A stretch of 34,481 nt of DNA from Utricularia gibba (Eukaryota; Streptophyta; Magnoliopsida; Lamiales; Lentibulariaceae). The stretch is taken from contig NEEC01000090.1 of the NCBI GenBank assembly GCA_002189035.1, positions 1 through 34,481 on the forward strand, read 5' to 3'. Made by a program: the position numbers and the translations under genes. Numbering within the stretch: the first letter of the stretch is position 1; each line of letters opens with the position of its first letter. Of the stretch, positions 10,315-19,602 are shown one piece after another. The notes beneath the pieces are model-generated. The model saw only the letters and a list, made by a program, of their open reading frames with translations, was not told the origin of the DNA and made no database searches.

Positions 10315-10800
10315 TTAAACTCTACAACGCCATCCCCCTGGACTGTGCCCAATGAAAATAATCCCCCGTTATATATGAAGGCCGGACTCAACACATAAGC
10401 ATCTTGACAAACGGGGCGGGTCAGTGCAAACCCAAATTGCAGCGCCAGATCCAGTTAACTCGGCCCAGCCCATGCCCGAGTTCGACTGTTGCACAAATAA
10501 AATACCTTTAGAATTTATGCAAAATAATTACATCCATAATGCTGATATATTATAAATATTTTTCATATATTAATTAATTATGAAATATATTTACGGATTT
10601 ATAAAAAATAAAAATAAAAAGTCAACTGGATATTTACGATTAGCTATGCTTTTGCATTTAGTGATTACAATTCGTAACTCTATATTCTTTCTATTACATA
10701 TGTTTTTTTCATTAATTAAAATTAAAAGAAAATCAATTACCAAATTTGATAATAATATTATTGAAAGAGATATTCATCCATTTATTTAAACGAATTTGTT
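10315..10800 (+). repeat. array module A, copy 3 (shortened)
   Basis: It repeats the GGCCCA-rich start (near 10380-10480), the TTAATTAATTATGAAATATATTTA landmark with internal deletions, and the conserved tract leading to TTATTTAAA at 10782-10790, where the last base of the box is changed. Confidence 0.6.
10782..10790 (+). promoter_or_regulatory. conserved TTATTTAA(A) box, copy 3
   Basis: It is preceded by ATTGAAAGAGATATTCATCC as in the other copies and lies about 220 bp before foldback F3. The terminal G seen in five other copies is A here. Confidence 0.4.
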
Positions 10801-11007
10801 CCTCTTGTAAATTCACAATCCTTTTGTACTCGGTGGGCAGCACCAAGGGCATCATCGTCGTTTCTACCATGGCATCATCTGCAGTCACTTTATAGAGTTT
10901 GATATTATTATGGTGAAGTAATTTCAATTATCTCAATTTATAATAGAAATGAATTTCCAGGTATATTATTATCATCATTTGAACATTATGAGTGTTAATC
11001 AGGTGAA

Positions 11008-11257
11008 TACTTTTTGTGAGCACTGCATACAGACTACCCGTCCTTCGATACACGTCCACGAGTATAGATATTTCTCAATGAGAATCTTAATTAATACGAA
11101 ACAAAATAAATGATACTTTTTACGGAAATGATGGTGGCCAACCATTTGTGTAATATATTTTTGTTTTGTATATAATAAATTCTCATATAAAAATATCAAT
11201 ACTTGTTGGGGTGTATCGTGGGACGCGTAGTATGTATGCAATGCTTGCTCACAAAAG
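11008..11257. repeat. RING-derived foldback F3 (arms 11008-11116 / 11150-11257, loop about 33 nt)
   Basis: The left arm on the - strand ends in exon 2 codons C-I-E-G-R-VVCMQCSQK. The right arm on the + strand ends in the matching TATGTATGCAATGCTTGCTC-ACAAAAG. The arms pair over about 108 bp. The loop holds a remnant of exon 1 (GGCCACCATCATTTCC then GTAAAA, seen on the - strand). No arm is coding. Confidence 0.8.
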
Positions 11258-11405
11258 GTAATATATTTTTGTTTTGTATATAATAAATTCTCATATAAAA
11301 ATATCAATACTTTTGGGTGTATACGCGTAGTATGTATGCAATGCTTGCTCACAAAAGGTAATATATTTTTTTTGTATATAATAAATTCTCATATAAAAAT
11401 ATCAT
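11150..11405 (+). repeat. tandem repeat of the F3 right arm (about 2.5 units of 100-108 bp)
   Basis: Unit 1 is 11150-11257 (108 bp), unit 2 is 11258-11357 (100 bp) and a partial unit 3 is 11358-11405. Each begins GTAATATATTTTT and, when complete, ends in GCTTGCTCACAAAAG. Unit 2 has small deletions. The 3' arm of the hairpin has therefore been amplified while the 5' arm stayed single. Confidence 0.9.
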
Positions 11406-12540
11406 TACACACTATTTTTTATTTAATACACACAAAAATTAAAATATTTAGAGTTATAAATGACCAAATGACGATGTAGTATTTGGGGTGTGAAAAATTG
11501 ATTTAATGTGCAAGATCGAAAAATACGATTATCTGATATGTAAATGATTTGATTTATCTTAATTTTAATTTTTTCATTTAAATAAATTGAATAGATTCTT
11601 TACATCAAACTAACTTGTTAATATTTATATATATTATCTGAAAACTATTTTCATTAATTAATAAAATTTAGAATATGATATTTGATTTTAATTAAATCTT
11701 TATCCTATCTACATATATATTATTTAGACTATCATATCTAAAATATGCCCCCAATATGGTTTTAGTTCAATAAATGTGATATATATTACTTATTCTAGAG
11801 TTTGTATTATCACAAAGAAAGTCCACTCTTGGCCTCCTGAATAACAATTCAATTCTATCCGATAACATTGAAAGAGATGAAGCCATGTTTATATATGGGG
11901 TACAAAAAGGGGGTCATGGTCTGTGAGATCTGTTCGCTCAAATTATCAAGATCCCCAACCTAATTGTCTATCATTATTGATACTAAGATCGGACGTGTAT
12001 TGCCCATTATACCCTTTATTGCATCAAAACCCTAAGGCAATTTTATTTATTTAATCGAAGTAGAAGGATTTTTTTGTCTTATTATTATAAACAGAGATTA
12101 ATGTTACATTATCTTAGTGGGGTTCTTCTTCCAGTGTAGATTGAGGGCATAGTGGGCATCTTCTGTGTAAATTAATATCTTTATTCTAAATATATAAGTT
12201 TAGATAATTATTTTACTTTTTATAAATAGGTTCAACCCAAAACAAAATTGAATCAAACAACCAACTGAGCCGGTTTTAAAGACACCGCCGTAGGTCTACT
12301 TTAAAATTGCATAGAGTCGTTCCCCATAGCACACGCAAAGCCCACATTAATACCCATCTTAAAATTCAAATGCAGAATGGTATCTCCTAATATGTTAGAT
12401 TTTTATAATCAACGAACAACTCTTTTTATTTACTGTCATAAAGTTGCACATATAAAATAAAGTATAAATTACATCAATAATGTATATATATTATCATTGT
12501 TTGTAATGCATAATAATTATTATGCTGAATTAAAGTAAAA
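11406..12540. other. AT-rich spacer
   Basis: There is no coding frame or RNA gene. A segment at about 11990-12080 (CCCATTATACCCTTTATTGC, AAAACCCTAAGGCAA, AGGATTTTTTTGTC) recurs in related form at about 20050-20130, 20990-21040 and 27140-27190, which marks another family-associated flank. Confidence 0.4.
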
Positions 12541-12559
12541 TTACAAAGTACGTATTACA

Positions 12560-12700
12560 ATTTTTTCTAGAATTATTAGCACAACATTATGAGTTCTGTA
12601 ATATGAATGATTAAATTGTAATGTTGTTCAAAAAGCATTAACTTTTCATAATATAGATTTTGCAACTCCAACACTATATAAGAAGCTAGGGTGATGCGAA
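12560..12700 (+). promoter_or_regulatory. RING-family promoter, copy P3
   Basis: TCTAGAATTATTAGCAC, GTAATGTTGTT, TATAGATTTTGCAACTCCA and CTATATAAG (about 12675) appear in the family order, about 40 bp before the start codon at 12725. Confidence 0.65.
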
Positions 12701-12724
12701 TTGCAATTAAACCTTGTATCATAA

Positions 12725-12930
12725 ATGGCGGAAAATGAAAGCTATATCATGACGGGAGAATTATTCAACTGCCCGATTTGATGCGAGGGCCCCATGAGGG
12801 AGGCCATCTTCTCGTTAAGAGATTTATATTTTTTATTTAGCACAATTATGAACTAATAATTTTTATTTTGAAAGTGTGGCGAGAGCTACATACTATGTGA
12901 TGCCTCCTCACTCTCGCAGTTAGACCTCAA
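12725..12930 (+). pseudogene. SINA-like RING fragment R5 (nonsense mutation in the RING)
   Basis: Exon 1 (12725 to about 12815) reads MAENESYIMTGELFNCPI, then TGA where the family has the second zinc-binding Cys, then CEGPMREAIFS. The donor has become GTTAAG and is doubtful. Exon 2 (from 12875, acceptor GAAAG) reads CGESYILCDASSLSQLDL. The His ligand and the last Cys residues are lost. This copy keeps the best promoter and start context of the broken ones. Confidence 0.7.
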
Positions 12931-12970
12931 AGTAATAATGTATGGATATTATTGAAATCTTAGAGAACAA

Positions 12971-13309
12971 AATCACGGAATTCAAGACAACGGCAGTGAT
13001 GAGGTGGCCCTAGGACAACAACATGGTACAATGGAAACCTATTTTAAAGTGATGCAGGGTAGAACTAACTTAGGTGGAGAGTATTCTGTAGGCTACGGTA
13101 CACAACCACTTGGAAGGTCCAAGCATCCGAATCAATACCAGGTAAGGCGGCGTTTTGAGGACCTTCCAGGTGCTCGTATTCCGTACCCTACAGAATACTC
13201 TCCAGCTCAGTTTGTTCGACCTCACATAACTTCAAAATAGGTTTCCATTGTACTAGGTTGTTGTTGCTATGGCCACCTCACCAGTGCCGTCGTCTTGAAT
13301 TCCATGATT
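12971..13309. repeat. non-RING foldback F4 (arms 12971-13120 / 13159-13309, loop about 38 nt)
   Basis: The arms of 150 bp pair along their full length, from GGAATTCAAGAC at the left edge to TGGAAGGTCC at the inner edge. About four in five positions match, with long identical runs such as TACAATGGAAACCTATTTT and GGAGAGTATTCTGTAGG. I see no RING codons in it. Its right arm runs directly into the LTR of the gypsy element, so it may derive from retroelement sequence. The + strand frame 13004-13240 crosses both arms and is not credible as a gene. Confidence 0.85.
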
Positions 13310-13882
13310 CTTGATGAGATCATGGATGCTACTGATTATTCCAATGAAGACAAAGGACACAAGATCAATAATTTTCCATTGATTTCAGTAGGGCCAATCA
13401 CTAGATCAAGAGCAAGAATGAATCAAGAATTGCTTAAGACCTTATGGGCCAATCACCCAAGCTATGAGATGTTTGGGATGGAATTCAACATTATCAAAGT
13501 GGATCAACTTGATTAGAGAAGGCCTATTACGACCAAATACATTATTATGACTACTTTGCCTCCAATAAGGCCCAATCCTTCAACTATATAAGAAGGGCCT
13601 TACTCTTGTTTTGGACAACTTTAATTGTAATCACTTTTGAGAGCAAATTCTCCTTCCTTGAGTTCTTGTACAACTTAGACTTATCAAGCTTTGCTTGTGG
13701 TGTCTAGTGTGTGGTTTATCACTCCCAATTTCTTCATTAATTCTGTGAGTGTGGTACCATTTCATAGTTTGGGTTGCAAGGATCTTTCAATCCTTGAGGG
13801 CCAACTTCTTTTTCTTGACGGATTGTTTCTTTTCAACCAAGATCTGGTTTGCCAATCATTTGTTGATTGGAGGGTCGTATCA
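13310..13882 (+). mobile_element. LTR (or truncated LTR) of a Ty3/gypsy element
   Basis: The stretch ends in GTATCA, two bases before a perfect PBS. It contains a TATA box (CTATATAAG, 13584-13592) and T-rich sequence as expected for an LTR. Its first part is open (13295-13516, +) and codes for G-P-I-T-R-S-R-A-R, a motif found at the C-terminal tail of many plant gypsy polyproteins; in some elements the pol frame runs into the LTR. The left boundary is not clear: it abuts foldback F4 and I find no TG start with a matching second LTR downstream. Confidence 0.65.
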
Positions 13883-13884
13883 GG

Positions 13885-13897
13885 TGGTATCAGAGCC
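13885..13897 (+). other. retroelement primer-binding site (initiator Met tRNA type)
   Basis: TGGTATCAGAGCC is the standard plant LTR-element PBS complementary to the 3' end of initiator methionine tRNA. It sits two bases inside the LTR end at 13882. Confidence 0.9.
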
Positions 13898-14594
13898 AAT
13901 CTTTCTCTTCTTCATCTCTTATTTATCTTGTTTTTGTTTCGTTCTTAGAAAGAAAAAAAAAAACCAGAAACTAGTCCAGATCTATATTGATTTGGTTATC
14001 TTGTCTTTTGCTCATCTCTTCTTCTGAAAAGAAGAACCAAGGGGGGTTTCTTATCTTTGTTTCTTCCATCCTTTTCTTCTGGATTGCTGCAAAAAAAAAA
14101 AAAAAACGTGTTGAAGGGAGAAAGAAAGTTAGTAGCTGAATTTTCAACTTTTCACACATAAGAAAAGTCAAAAAAAGAAGTTAGTCATTTGAATCCATTG
14201 AATCTTCTCTTTACCAAAAAAAAGAAAAGTCAATATTGTACAACTTTGTCTATTGTCCTACTTCTATTTCATTTTAACTCTTTTCAATTGTCTACCTACC
14301 TCTTTTGGTGTTAATCACAAAAAGTTACACTCTATCTTTCCATTCCTACTCTTACTTAACCATTATTACTATTACCATCACCAAGTCTTATATTGTTCGC
14401 TTTCTTTATCCCACTCATTACTCTAGCCACCCTTATCTCTTTAAACCACACTTAGATGGATTTTTTAAGGTTTATTGAGTCTTAAAGTTAAAGAGGACTT
14501 GAGGTTTGGAAATTCTTTCTTTCTTCATTTACTTCTATCTTTCTGTCGTTGTACTCTTTCCTTCTTTTTGTCTACACTTTTCTCTTGTAGTAGG

Positions 14595-16244
14595 ATGTCG
14601 AGCTCTAATAACCCTGCAGAAGAATCAAATGTTATGGATGTTCGTTTTGTACTTAATGCAATGCAAAGTGAGTTCAGGAGATTACAAAGATGCATGGAAC
14701 AAATCCACGTCAAACTAGAGGACCATGATGAATCTCTCAAGAACATCAAAAAGCAAGAAGAGGACAGTGTCTTCCATGGAAGAACAAGAGTTCCAACACA
14801 CCATAGCAGAAGGAATTCTCAACAAGAAAAAGATTTGGAATCTGAGGCTCAAGAGGCAAAGCATGGTGAACAAAGGAGAAACAATGACAACATCCCTGAT
14901 GAGTATGATTCATCTAGTGGTGATGATACAGAACGAAGATGTCAAAGAAATTGGAGGCCAATTCGTGGTGTGAGATATGATGAAAGACCCAGGGGTAGAC
15001 ACACACGTGAATACAAGGAATTTGATAACATCAAGATGAAAATCCCTTCTTTTCAAGGGAAAAACGATCCAAATGCCTACTTGGAATGGGAGACTCGTGT
15101 GGAGCATGTGTTTGATTGTCACAACTATTCTGCAGTCAAGAAGATCAAGCTTGTTGTTGTTGAGTTTACAGATTATGCCATAACTTGGTGGGATAAAGTA
15201 GTACTCAACAGAAGACGAAATGATGAAGAACCAATTCGCACTTGGGCTGAAATGAAGAGGATCATGAGAAAAAGGTTCATTCCCAGCCATTACCAAAGAG
15301 ATCAACACCAAAACTTGCAGAAGCTCACCCAAGGGAGCAAAACCGTGGAAGAATATTGGCAAGAAATGGAGGTGTTAATGATTCGAGCCAATATAATAGA
15401 TGATAGGGAAGCTACAATAGCAAGATTCCTCTATGGTTTAAACAAGAAAATCTCTCAAGTGGTCCAGTTGCAACACTATGTGGAGATTGAAGACATGTTG
15501 CATGTTGCAATAAAGATTGAAAAGCAACTAAAGTCTAAGGGACAACATAGAGACCATCCAAAACCTTCTACCTCGTGGAATGTTGCTGGAAGTAAGGAGA
15601 AGAAACCAAATTATCCTTCATTTGGGAAATCAACCAAGTTTGGACCGATGAAAGAGGGCACTTCAGATACTCGAAACCAGGAAAGAGTATTTAAGTCTTC
15701 TGGACCAACACGAAATATCAAGTGTTTCAAATGTCTTGGCCATGGTCATATTGCTTCGGAATGCCCAAACAAGAGGACCATGATTCTAAGGGACTCTGGA
15801 GACGTTGAATCTGATGTTGAGTGTGAAAGTAGAAGTGAAGTACAGGAGATAGATGATGGGGAACAACAACCTGTCATTGGTGAAAGTTTGGTAACAAGAA
15901 GGACTTTAGCCATGGATGCTAAGTCAATGGAGGAGCAACGAGAAAACTTATTCCATACACGTTGCTTTGTGAATGGGAAAGTTTGTAGCCTAATAATCGA
16001 TGGAGGCAGTTGCGCAAGCGTTGCTAGTGTTCTCATGGTGGATAAACTTCATCTTCCTACTCTTAAACATCCAAATCCCTACAGGCTTCAATGGTTGAAC
16101 GAAGGGAGCGAAATAAAGATCACTAAACAAGTTCTTGTTGCTTTCCAAATTGGAAAGTATCAGGATGAGGTTCTTTGTGATGTAGTGCCCATGCATGCTG
16201 GACACATACTCTTGGAAGGCCGTGGCAATACGATAGGAAGGTGA
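14595..16244 (+). CDS. Ty3/gypsy gag-protease polyprotein, truncated
   Basis: About 549 residues from the ATG at 14595. This start was chosen over upstream in-frame non-ATG codons because it opens the Ser/Asn-rich gag N-terminus. Residues about 20-60 form a coiled coil. A Retrotrans_gag domain follows (F-x-G-x-x-D-P-x-x-Y-L-E-W, then W-x-x-M-K-R-I-M-R-K-R-F). Next is a CCHC zinc knuckle (C-F-K-C-x4-H-x4-C near 15720-15765), and then an aspartic protease with the catalytic L-I-I-D-G-G-S motif near 15990. A 1-nt loss just before the conserved G-R-P-W motif (about 16217) breaks the frame. The original frame continues for only about 55 more codons, to a stop at 16385-16387. No reverse transcriptase, RNase H or integrase follows, so the element is non-autonomous. 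Confidence 0.85.
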   Translation: MSSSNNPAEESNVMDVRFVLNAMQSEFRRLQRCMEQIHVKLEDHDESLKNIKKQEEDSVFHGRTRVPTHHSRRNSQQEKDLESEAQEAKHGEQRRNNDNIPDEYDSSSGDDTERRCQRNWRPIRGVRYDERPRGRHTREYKEFDNIKMKIPSFQGKNDPNAYLEWETRVEHVFDCHNYSAVKKIKLVVVEFTDYAITWWDKVVLNRRRNDEEPIRTWAEMKRIMRKRFIPSHYQRDQHQNLQKLTQGSKTVEEYWQEMEVLMIRANIIDDREATIARFLYGLNKKISQVVQLQHYVEIEDMLHVAIKIEKQLKSKGQHRDHPKPSTSWNVAGSKEKKPNYPSFGKSTKFGPMKEGTSDTRNQERVFKSSGPTRNIKCFKCLGHGHIASECPNKRTMILRDSGDVESDVECESRSEVQEIDDGEQQPVIGESLVTRRTLAMDAKSMEEQRENLFHTRCFVNGKVCSLIIDGGSCASVASVLMVDKLHLPTLKHPNPYRLQWLNEGSEIKITKQVLVAFQIGKYQDEVLCDVVPMHAGHILLEGRGNTIGR

Positions 16245-16387
16245 TCCATGATGGCTATACTAACAAGTATTCCTTTTCTATGAAAAGAAAACAAAATCAC
16301 ATTGGTGCCTTTATCTCCAAAATCACATTGATCCATGATGGCTATACTAACAAGTATTTGATTATATGTCCATGCACATTTATGTAA
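16216..16387 (+). pseudogene. gypsy pol remnant after the frame break
   Basis: In the shifted frame the conserved G-R-P-W-Q-Y-D-R motif that follows gypsy protease is readable. The peptide I-H-D-G-Y-T-N-K-Y then occurs twice, because a stretch of about 30 bp (ATCCATGATGGCTATACTAA onward) is repeated at about 16245 and 16330. The frame ends at 16387 and the element stops there, as if cut by an internal deletion. Confidence 0.65.
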
Positions 16388-17340
16388 GCTAACAATATCT
16401 TTTTTTAGAGCCATTTTTGGGTTTAAAATAAAATTAGTTTTATATAAAACTCTTTACTAAACAAAAACTTATTAAAGTCATTTAAAACTTCTATGAAACA
16501 TACCCTAATGTCAATTCTTTTAAATCAAATTGATTTTTTAGTTTTTTTCCAAGCACCCGAAAAAAGGACAGAAACATCGCAAATTATTGGCACACATAAA
16601 CCCACCGTTCCTCTGACACCACGCGTAAATAATCTTGATGAATGTTTACAAATTCACGTATTTAAGAAAACGTGTGGATCAAATATCTATTCTTTTTAAA
16701 GTTGGGGATTTAACCTTTTAAGTGCAGCTACTAAGCCCAGACCAGGTAACGCAAGCCCAACCCACCTAAACACCCACTTTGAATTAGTGTTCTGATCGGT
16801 TTGAAATAAATACTTCATAAACCACAGTTCGATTTTAAATTCAATTTTGATTTTAATTTGAAACTGAAATTATAAATCTTGAATCGAACCCAAAGCAAAA
16901 TCGCAACCGAAACGCATGTTTTCGTTTCGAACCCCAATTTTAAATATTAATAATTAATTTAAAAATAAAAGTTATATTTTTCATAAATTTTTTTATGGAT
17001 GTCTAGAAACATTTCCAAAAATATCAAATTTTTTTTCAATGATTATTATGAATGCTTGAAAACACTATATTTTTTTAAAAAAATTTCAATCACCCAAAAT
17101 GACTTGTTTTGATGTCTGTAAATATCTCAAAAATATCTACTATGTTTCATGTATCCATAATATGTGGGTGTCTAAAAAACAATATTTTTTTATCCTTTTT
17201 TTCAGGCATCCATAGCTGTTCATAGGGTGACTTAAACCTTTATTGCTTCCAAAAATGATGAGCCGACATGAAACGGACAATTCTGATTTGTACAAAAAAA
17301 GTCAAAAAAGTCAGAATGCTTGAAAGATGCCCTAATTACC
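16388..17340. other. spacer with low-complexity tracts
   Basis: 16790-16950 is rich in GATTTTAAATTCAATTTTGA-like and CGAACC motifs. 16995-17210 holds three loose repeats around (G)GATGTCTAGAAA / GATGTCTGTAAA / GGTGTCTAAAAA. No coding frame, second LTR or RNA gene is visible. Confidence 0.4.
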
Positions 17341-17560
17341 ATCTTTGGCCATTGCACTGATACAAGGTTTAATTTCATCACCCCAGCTTCTTATATAGTG
17401 TTGGAGGAGCAAAATATATATTATGAAAAGTTAATATCTTTTGAACAACATTACAAAATTCACTATGATATGTTAATAATCTTGTAATATATACTTTGCA
17501 ATTACAATTTAACTAGGTACGTTACAAAACTCATATTGTTGTGCTAATAATTCTAGAAAA
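17332..17560 (-). pseudogene. RING-family promoter P4 and start-codon stub
   Basis: On the - strand, TTCTAGAATTATTAGCACAA (near 17555), the promoter body, CTATATAAG (17398-17390) and AAACCTTGTATCA lead to an ATG at 17352. This is a close match to 12560-12727. The reading frame stops after six codons (MAKDGN), and no exon 2 is recognisable to the left. P3 and P4 face each other 4.65 kb apart with the gypsy element between them. Confidence 0.65.
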
Positions 17561-17879
17561 AGTTGTAATCTGTGTTTTGCAATTATAATTTAATTCAACG
17601 TATCACACAATTTCCATGATTGTTTAAAAATTACTATTTAATTCGTTTTACATGAGGAATTGTTCATGGTAAAAGTTATATTAAATTTTATTACTACACA
17701 ACATAAAATCATTAGATACAATTTATTTGTTCTTCATTTTCTCATACAGTAAGTACTACATAATATGGTTGGTTAACGTAAAATGAACCAAAATCATCTG
17801 AAACATAGCTAGCATTGAGATGTAAATATAAAGTATTAACTATAATTTATAATAATATACAGCATACATTATGTCTGAA

Positions 17880-18340
17880 ATGTACAAAAGTTCGTCATAT
17901 ATTAACTATTACATGAAATGATTTATCGTATATAATTACAAATTTTAAATCAATGATGATTGAAAATTCAAACACGTATGTACGCAATATTATGCACTGC
18001 TTTTTTCTTATATTATGTCCTTTAGTGTTATCAAAATAATTTTTGGATATTTTTACTGATATCAGTTATTATTTATAGTCAAATATTCTCATATTTTCCC
18101 CCATGAATTGATTGCAAAAAATGATTCATTGAAAGAATTTTGAGAATATTATTTTAGAAAGAATAATTCATCTACTTATTTAAGAGACTCGTTACATAAC
18201 ACAAGCCAATATATTAAATCTCTTTGCTTCTCCAGGGTATATCATTATTATACATGATGTTGCCATATACTTTACATTTTATTATGATAAATTCTTGGTT
18301 TAACTAAATGATTCTTATAACACAATAAAATACATAGAGT
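17880..18340 (+). repeat. array module B copy 1 (promoter-like block)
   Basis: This is a relative of module A (ATTAACTATTACATGAAAT, AAAATTCAAACACGTATG) that continues with ACAGT/TAGTCAAATATTCTC, TTTAGAAAGAATAATTCATC and TACTTATTTAAG. It repeats at 20160-20560 at an offset of 2.16 kb, which shows a second round of tandem duplication. Confidence 0.6.
18176..18184 (+). promoter_or_regulatory. conserved TTATTTAAG box, copy 4
   Basis: It sits in AATTCATCTACTTATTTAAG, about 160 bp before foldback F5 begins. Confidence 0.45.
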
Positions 18341-18801
18341 AATTAATCTAATGATATGTTATTCAACACGCCTGGAGGAGGAGGACGACGAAGAGGGTCT
18401 TCCTCGAAAGTGGGCGACTGGATGAGCTGCCGAGACCTACAGCAAATCGGGCCTCCGCAGAAGGGACATAGTGACAATCGTTTTTTTTTTCAAATACAAT
18501 TCATGCAAGTAAAAAAAACAAAAAACTACTGAATAAATTAGACCCGTCATGGACCCATTGTAGATGATAATAGTGCCCTTGTATGCTACTATGGGTCTCG
18601 AATTTATTCAGAAAGTATTTTTTTTTTTACGTAATATGAATTTTATTTGGAAAGTCCTGTGTACTGTCACTATGCCCGGTTCTGGCGAGGCCGCCCGATT
18701 TACTTGGACACGGAGCGGGTCATCCAACGTCAACCGCTTTGGAGGAAGACCTCCTCGTCGTTCCCCTCCTCCAGACGTGTTGAATAAACAATTAGATTAA
18801 T
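18341..18801. repeat. RING-derived foldback F5 (arms about 18341-18550 / 18588-18801, loop about 37 nt)
   Basis: The arms of about 210 bp pair from AATTAATCTAAT at the outer edge, through ATTCAACACG-CTGGAGGAGG, to GACCC / GGGTC at the loop. On the - strand the left arm reads CPFCGGPICCRSRQLIQ, the last zinc pair and post-RING motif of the family, followed by a Pro-rich tail. The right arm carries the same region with substitutions that destroy the Cys residues. It is the largest of the tight foldbacks. Confidence 0.85.
18370..18462 (-). pseudogene. SINA-like RING fragment R6 (exon 2 end only)
   Basis: Without a start or exon 1, the - strand frame codes for CPFCGGPICCRSRQLIQSP, then acidic and Pro-rich codons ending near the foldback edge. 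C-P-F-C followed by I/V-C-C-R-x-R matches the intact copy at 26588-26939. It forms part of the left arm of F5. Confidence 0.6.
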
Positions 18802-18956
18802 TCTTGTATGATTACTATATGTATTTTATCTGACCGCGTAAGTTAAACACAATAATTTTCAATTTCTTTTTCTTTCATCAATTAGTATTATAAAATTATA
18901 ATAATTTCCATGTAATATTTATTAATCTTGTTTTTGTTTATTAGGACGGCCCCGAG

Positions 18957-19142
18957 GCGCCTTTGTCTGTCCTCTATGATGTGCTCCATGTCACGGCACC
19001 TACAAGACAGTGGCCCACAACATTGTGGGCATCTTTCAAGTTTGTGGCCTTCCGCACACTTCCACAAACATACATATTCTTTCTGGAAGTGTCCGGAAGC
19101 CCACATTGTGTGTGACGCCACAAACTGGAAAGATACCCACAC
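18957..19142 (-). pseudogene. SINA-like RING fragment R7 (left arm of F6)
   Basis: This - strand frame covers exon 2 only: C-A-E-G-H, a deletion of about six residues that removes two zinc-binding Cys, then K-L-E-R-C-P-Q-C and the SINA-like post-RING motif C-R-C-R-D-M-E-H-I-I-E. The frame is open but starts in the opposite arm, so it is not a gene. The inverted partner on the + strand (19084-19203) keeps HIVCDA and lost other Cys. Confidence 0.65.
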
Positions 19143-19206
19143 TGTTGTGGGCTACTGTACTGCACGTGCCGCCACGTAGAGCACCTCATACAGGACAGGC
19201 AGACGG

Positions 19207-19530
19207 GTCATTTAGAAAAATGGACATCTTTCCCACCTATATTATAACATTTTTGAAATCTATTTTTATTTTTCAAAATTACTTTTAAAAAGTAGAAATA
19301 AAAAGTAAAATTAACTAACTCCTTACTTTTCCAAAAATAATTTTTGTAGTTATAATTTTAAAAGTGTTTTTGATAAAATTACTTTTCGAATTAAAAGTAT
19401 TCTAGAACAAAAATATTTTTATTTTTGAAAAATATAAATAAATTTTAAAAATTTTACAGAACACTGTTTAATTCAAAATTTTTACACATAAGTTTACCAC
19501 TTTTCTACAGTGACTACTTTTCTAAATCAC
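19207..19530. mobile_element. small TIR element (MITE-like) inside F6
   Basis: About 324 bp, AT-rich and non-coding, bounded by GTCATTTAGAAAAATG on the left and its near inverse CTACTTTTCTAAATCAC on the right. It interrupts the right arm of F6. No clean target-site duplication is visible, so the superfamily is open. Confidence 0.5.
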
Positions 19531-19602
19531 TCCACGACAGACACGCTGCGGCAAAATGCGCCTCGCGACCCTCCTAATAAACAAAAACAAGACTGATAGT
19601 TT

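Larger units (their letters stand above)
18921..19602. repeat. RING-derived foldback F6 (inner arms 18961-19064 / 19084-19203, loop 19 nt; outer arms 18921-18965 / 19553-19602)
   Basis: The inner arms meet at CACTTCCA / TGGAAGTG around a 19-nt loop and pair outward for more than 100 bp. The right arm has an extra segment of about 18 bp. The left arm's outer flank (CTTGTTTTTGTTTATTAGGA then CGAGGCGC) reappears inverted at 19556-19600, beyond a TIR element at 19207-19530. The hairpin was therefore longer before the insertion. On the - strand the left arm reads CAEGHKLERCPQCCGPLSC-RCRDMEHIIEDRQ, a RING with its I-V-C-x-x-C part deleted. Confidence 0.85.

Noticed and set aside
4860-11405. Possible CRISPR-like or satellite array
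   Set aside because: Repeat units are long, diverged and eukaryotic, with gene fragments and promoters; there is no short regular repeat-spacer structure.
13004-13240. Open frame of 78 codons on the + strand
   Set aside because: It crosses both arms and the loop of foldback F4; the frame is a by-product of the inverted repeat and shows no domain.
13885-13897. Possible tRNA-related sequence
   Set aside because: It is a 13-base retroelement primer-binding site, not a tRNA gene; no cloverleaf sequence was seen anywhere in the window.
18564-18800. Open frame of 78 codons on the + strand
   Set aside because: It lies in the right arm and loop of F5, in a frame that does not match the RING family reading.
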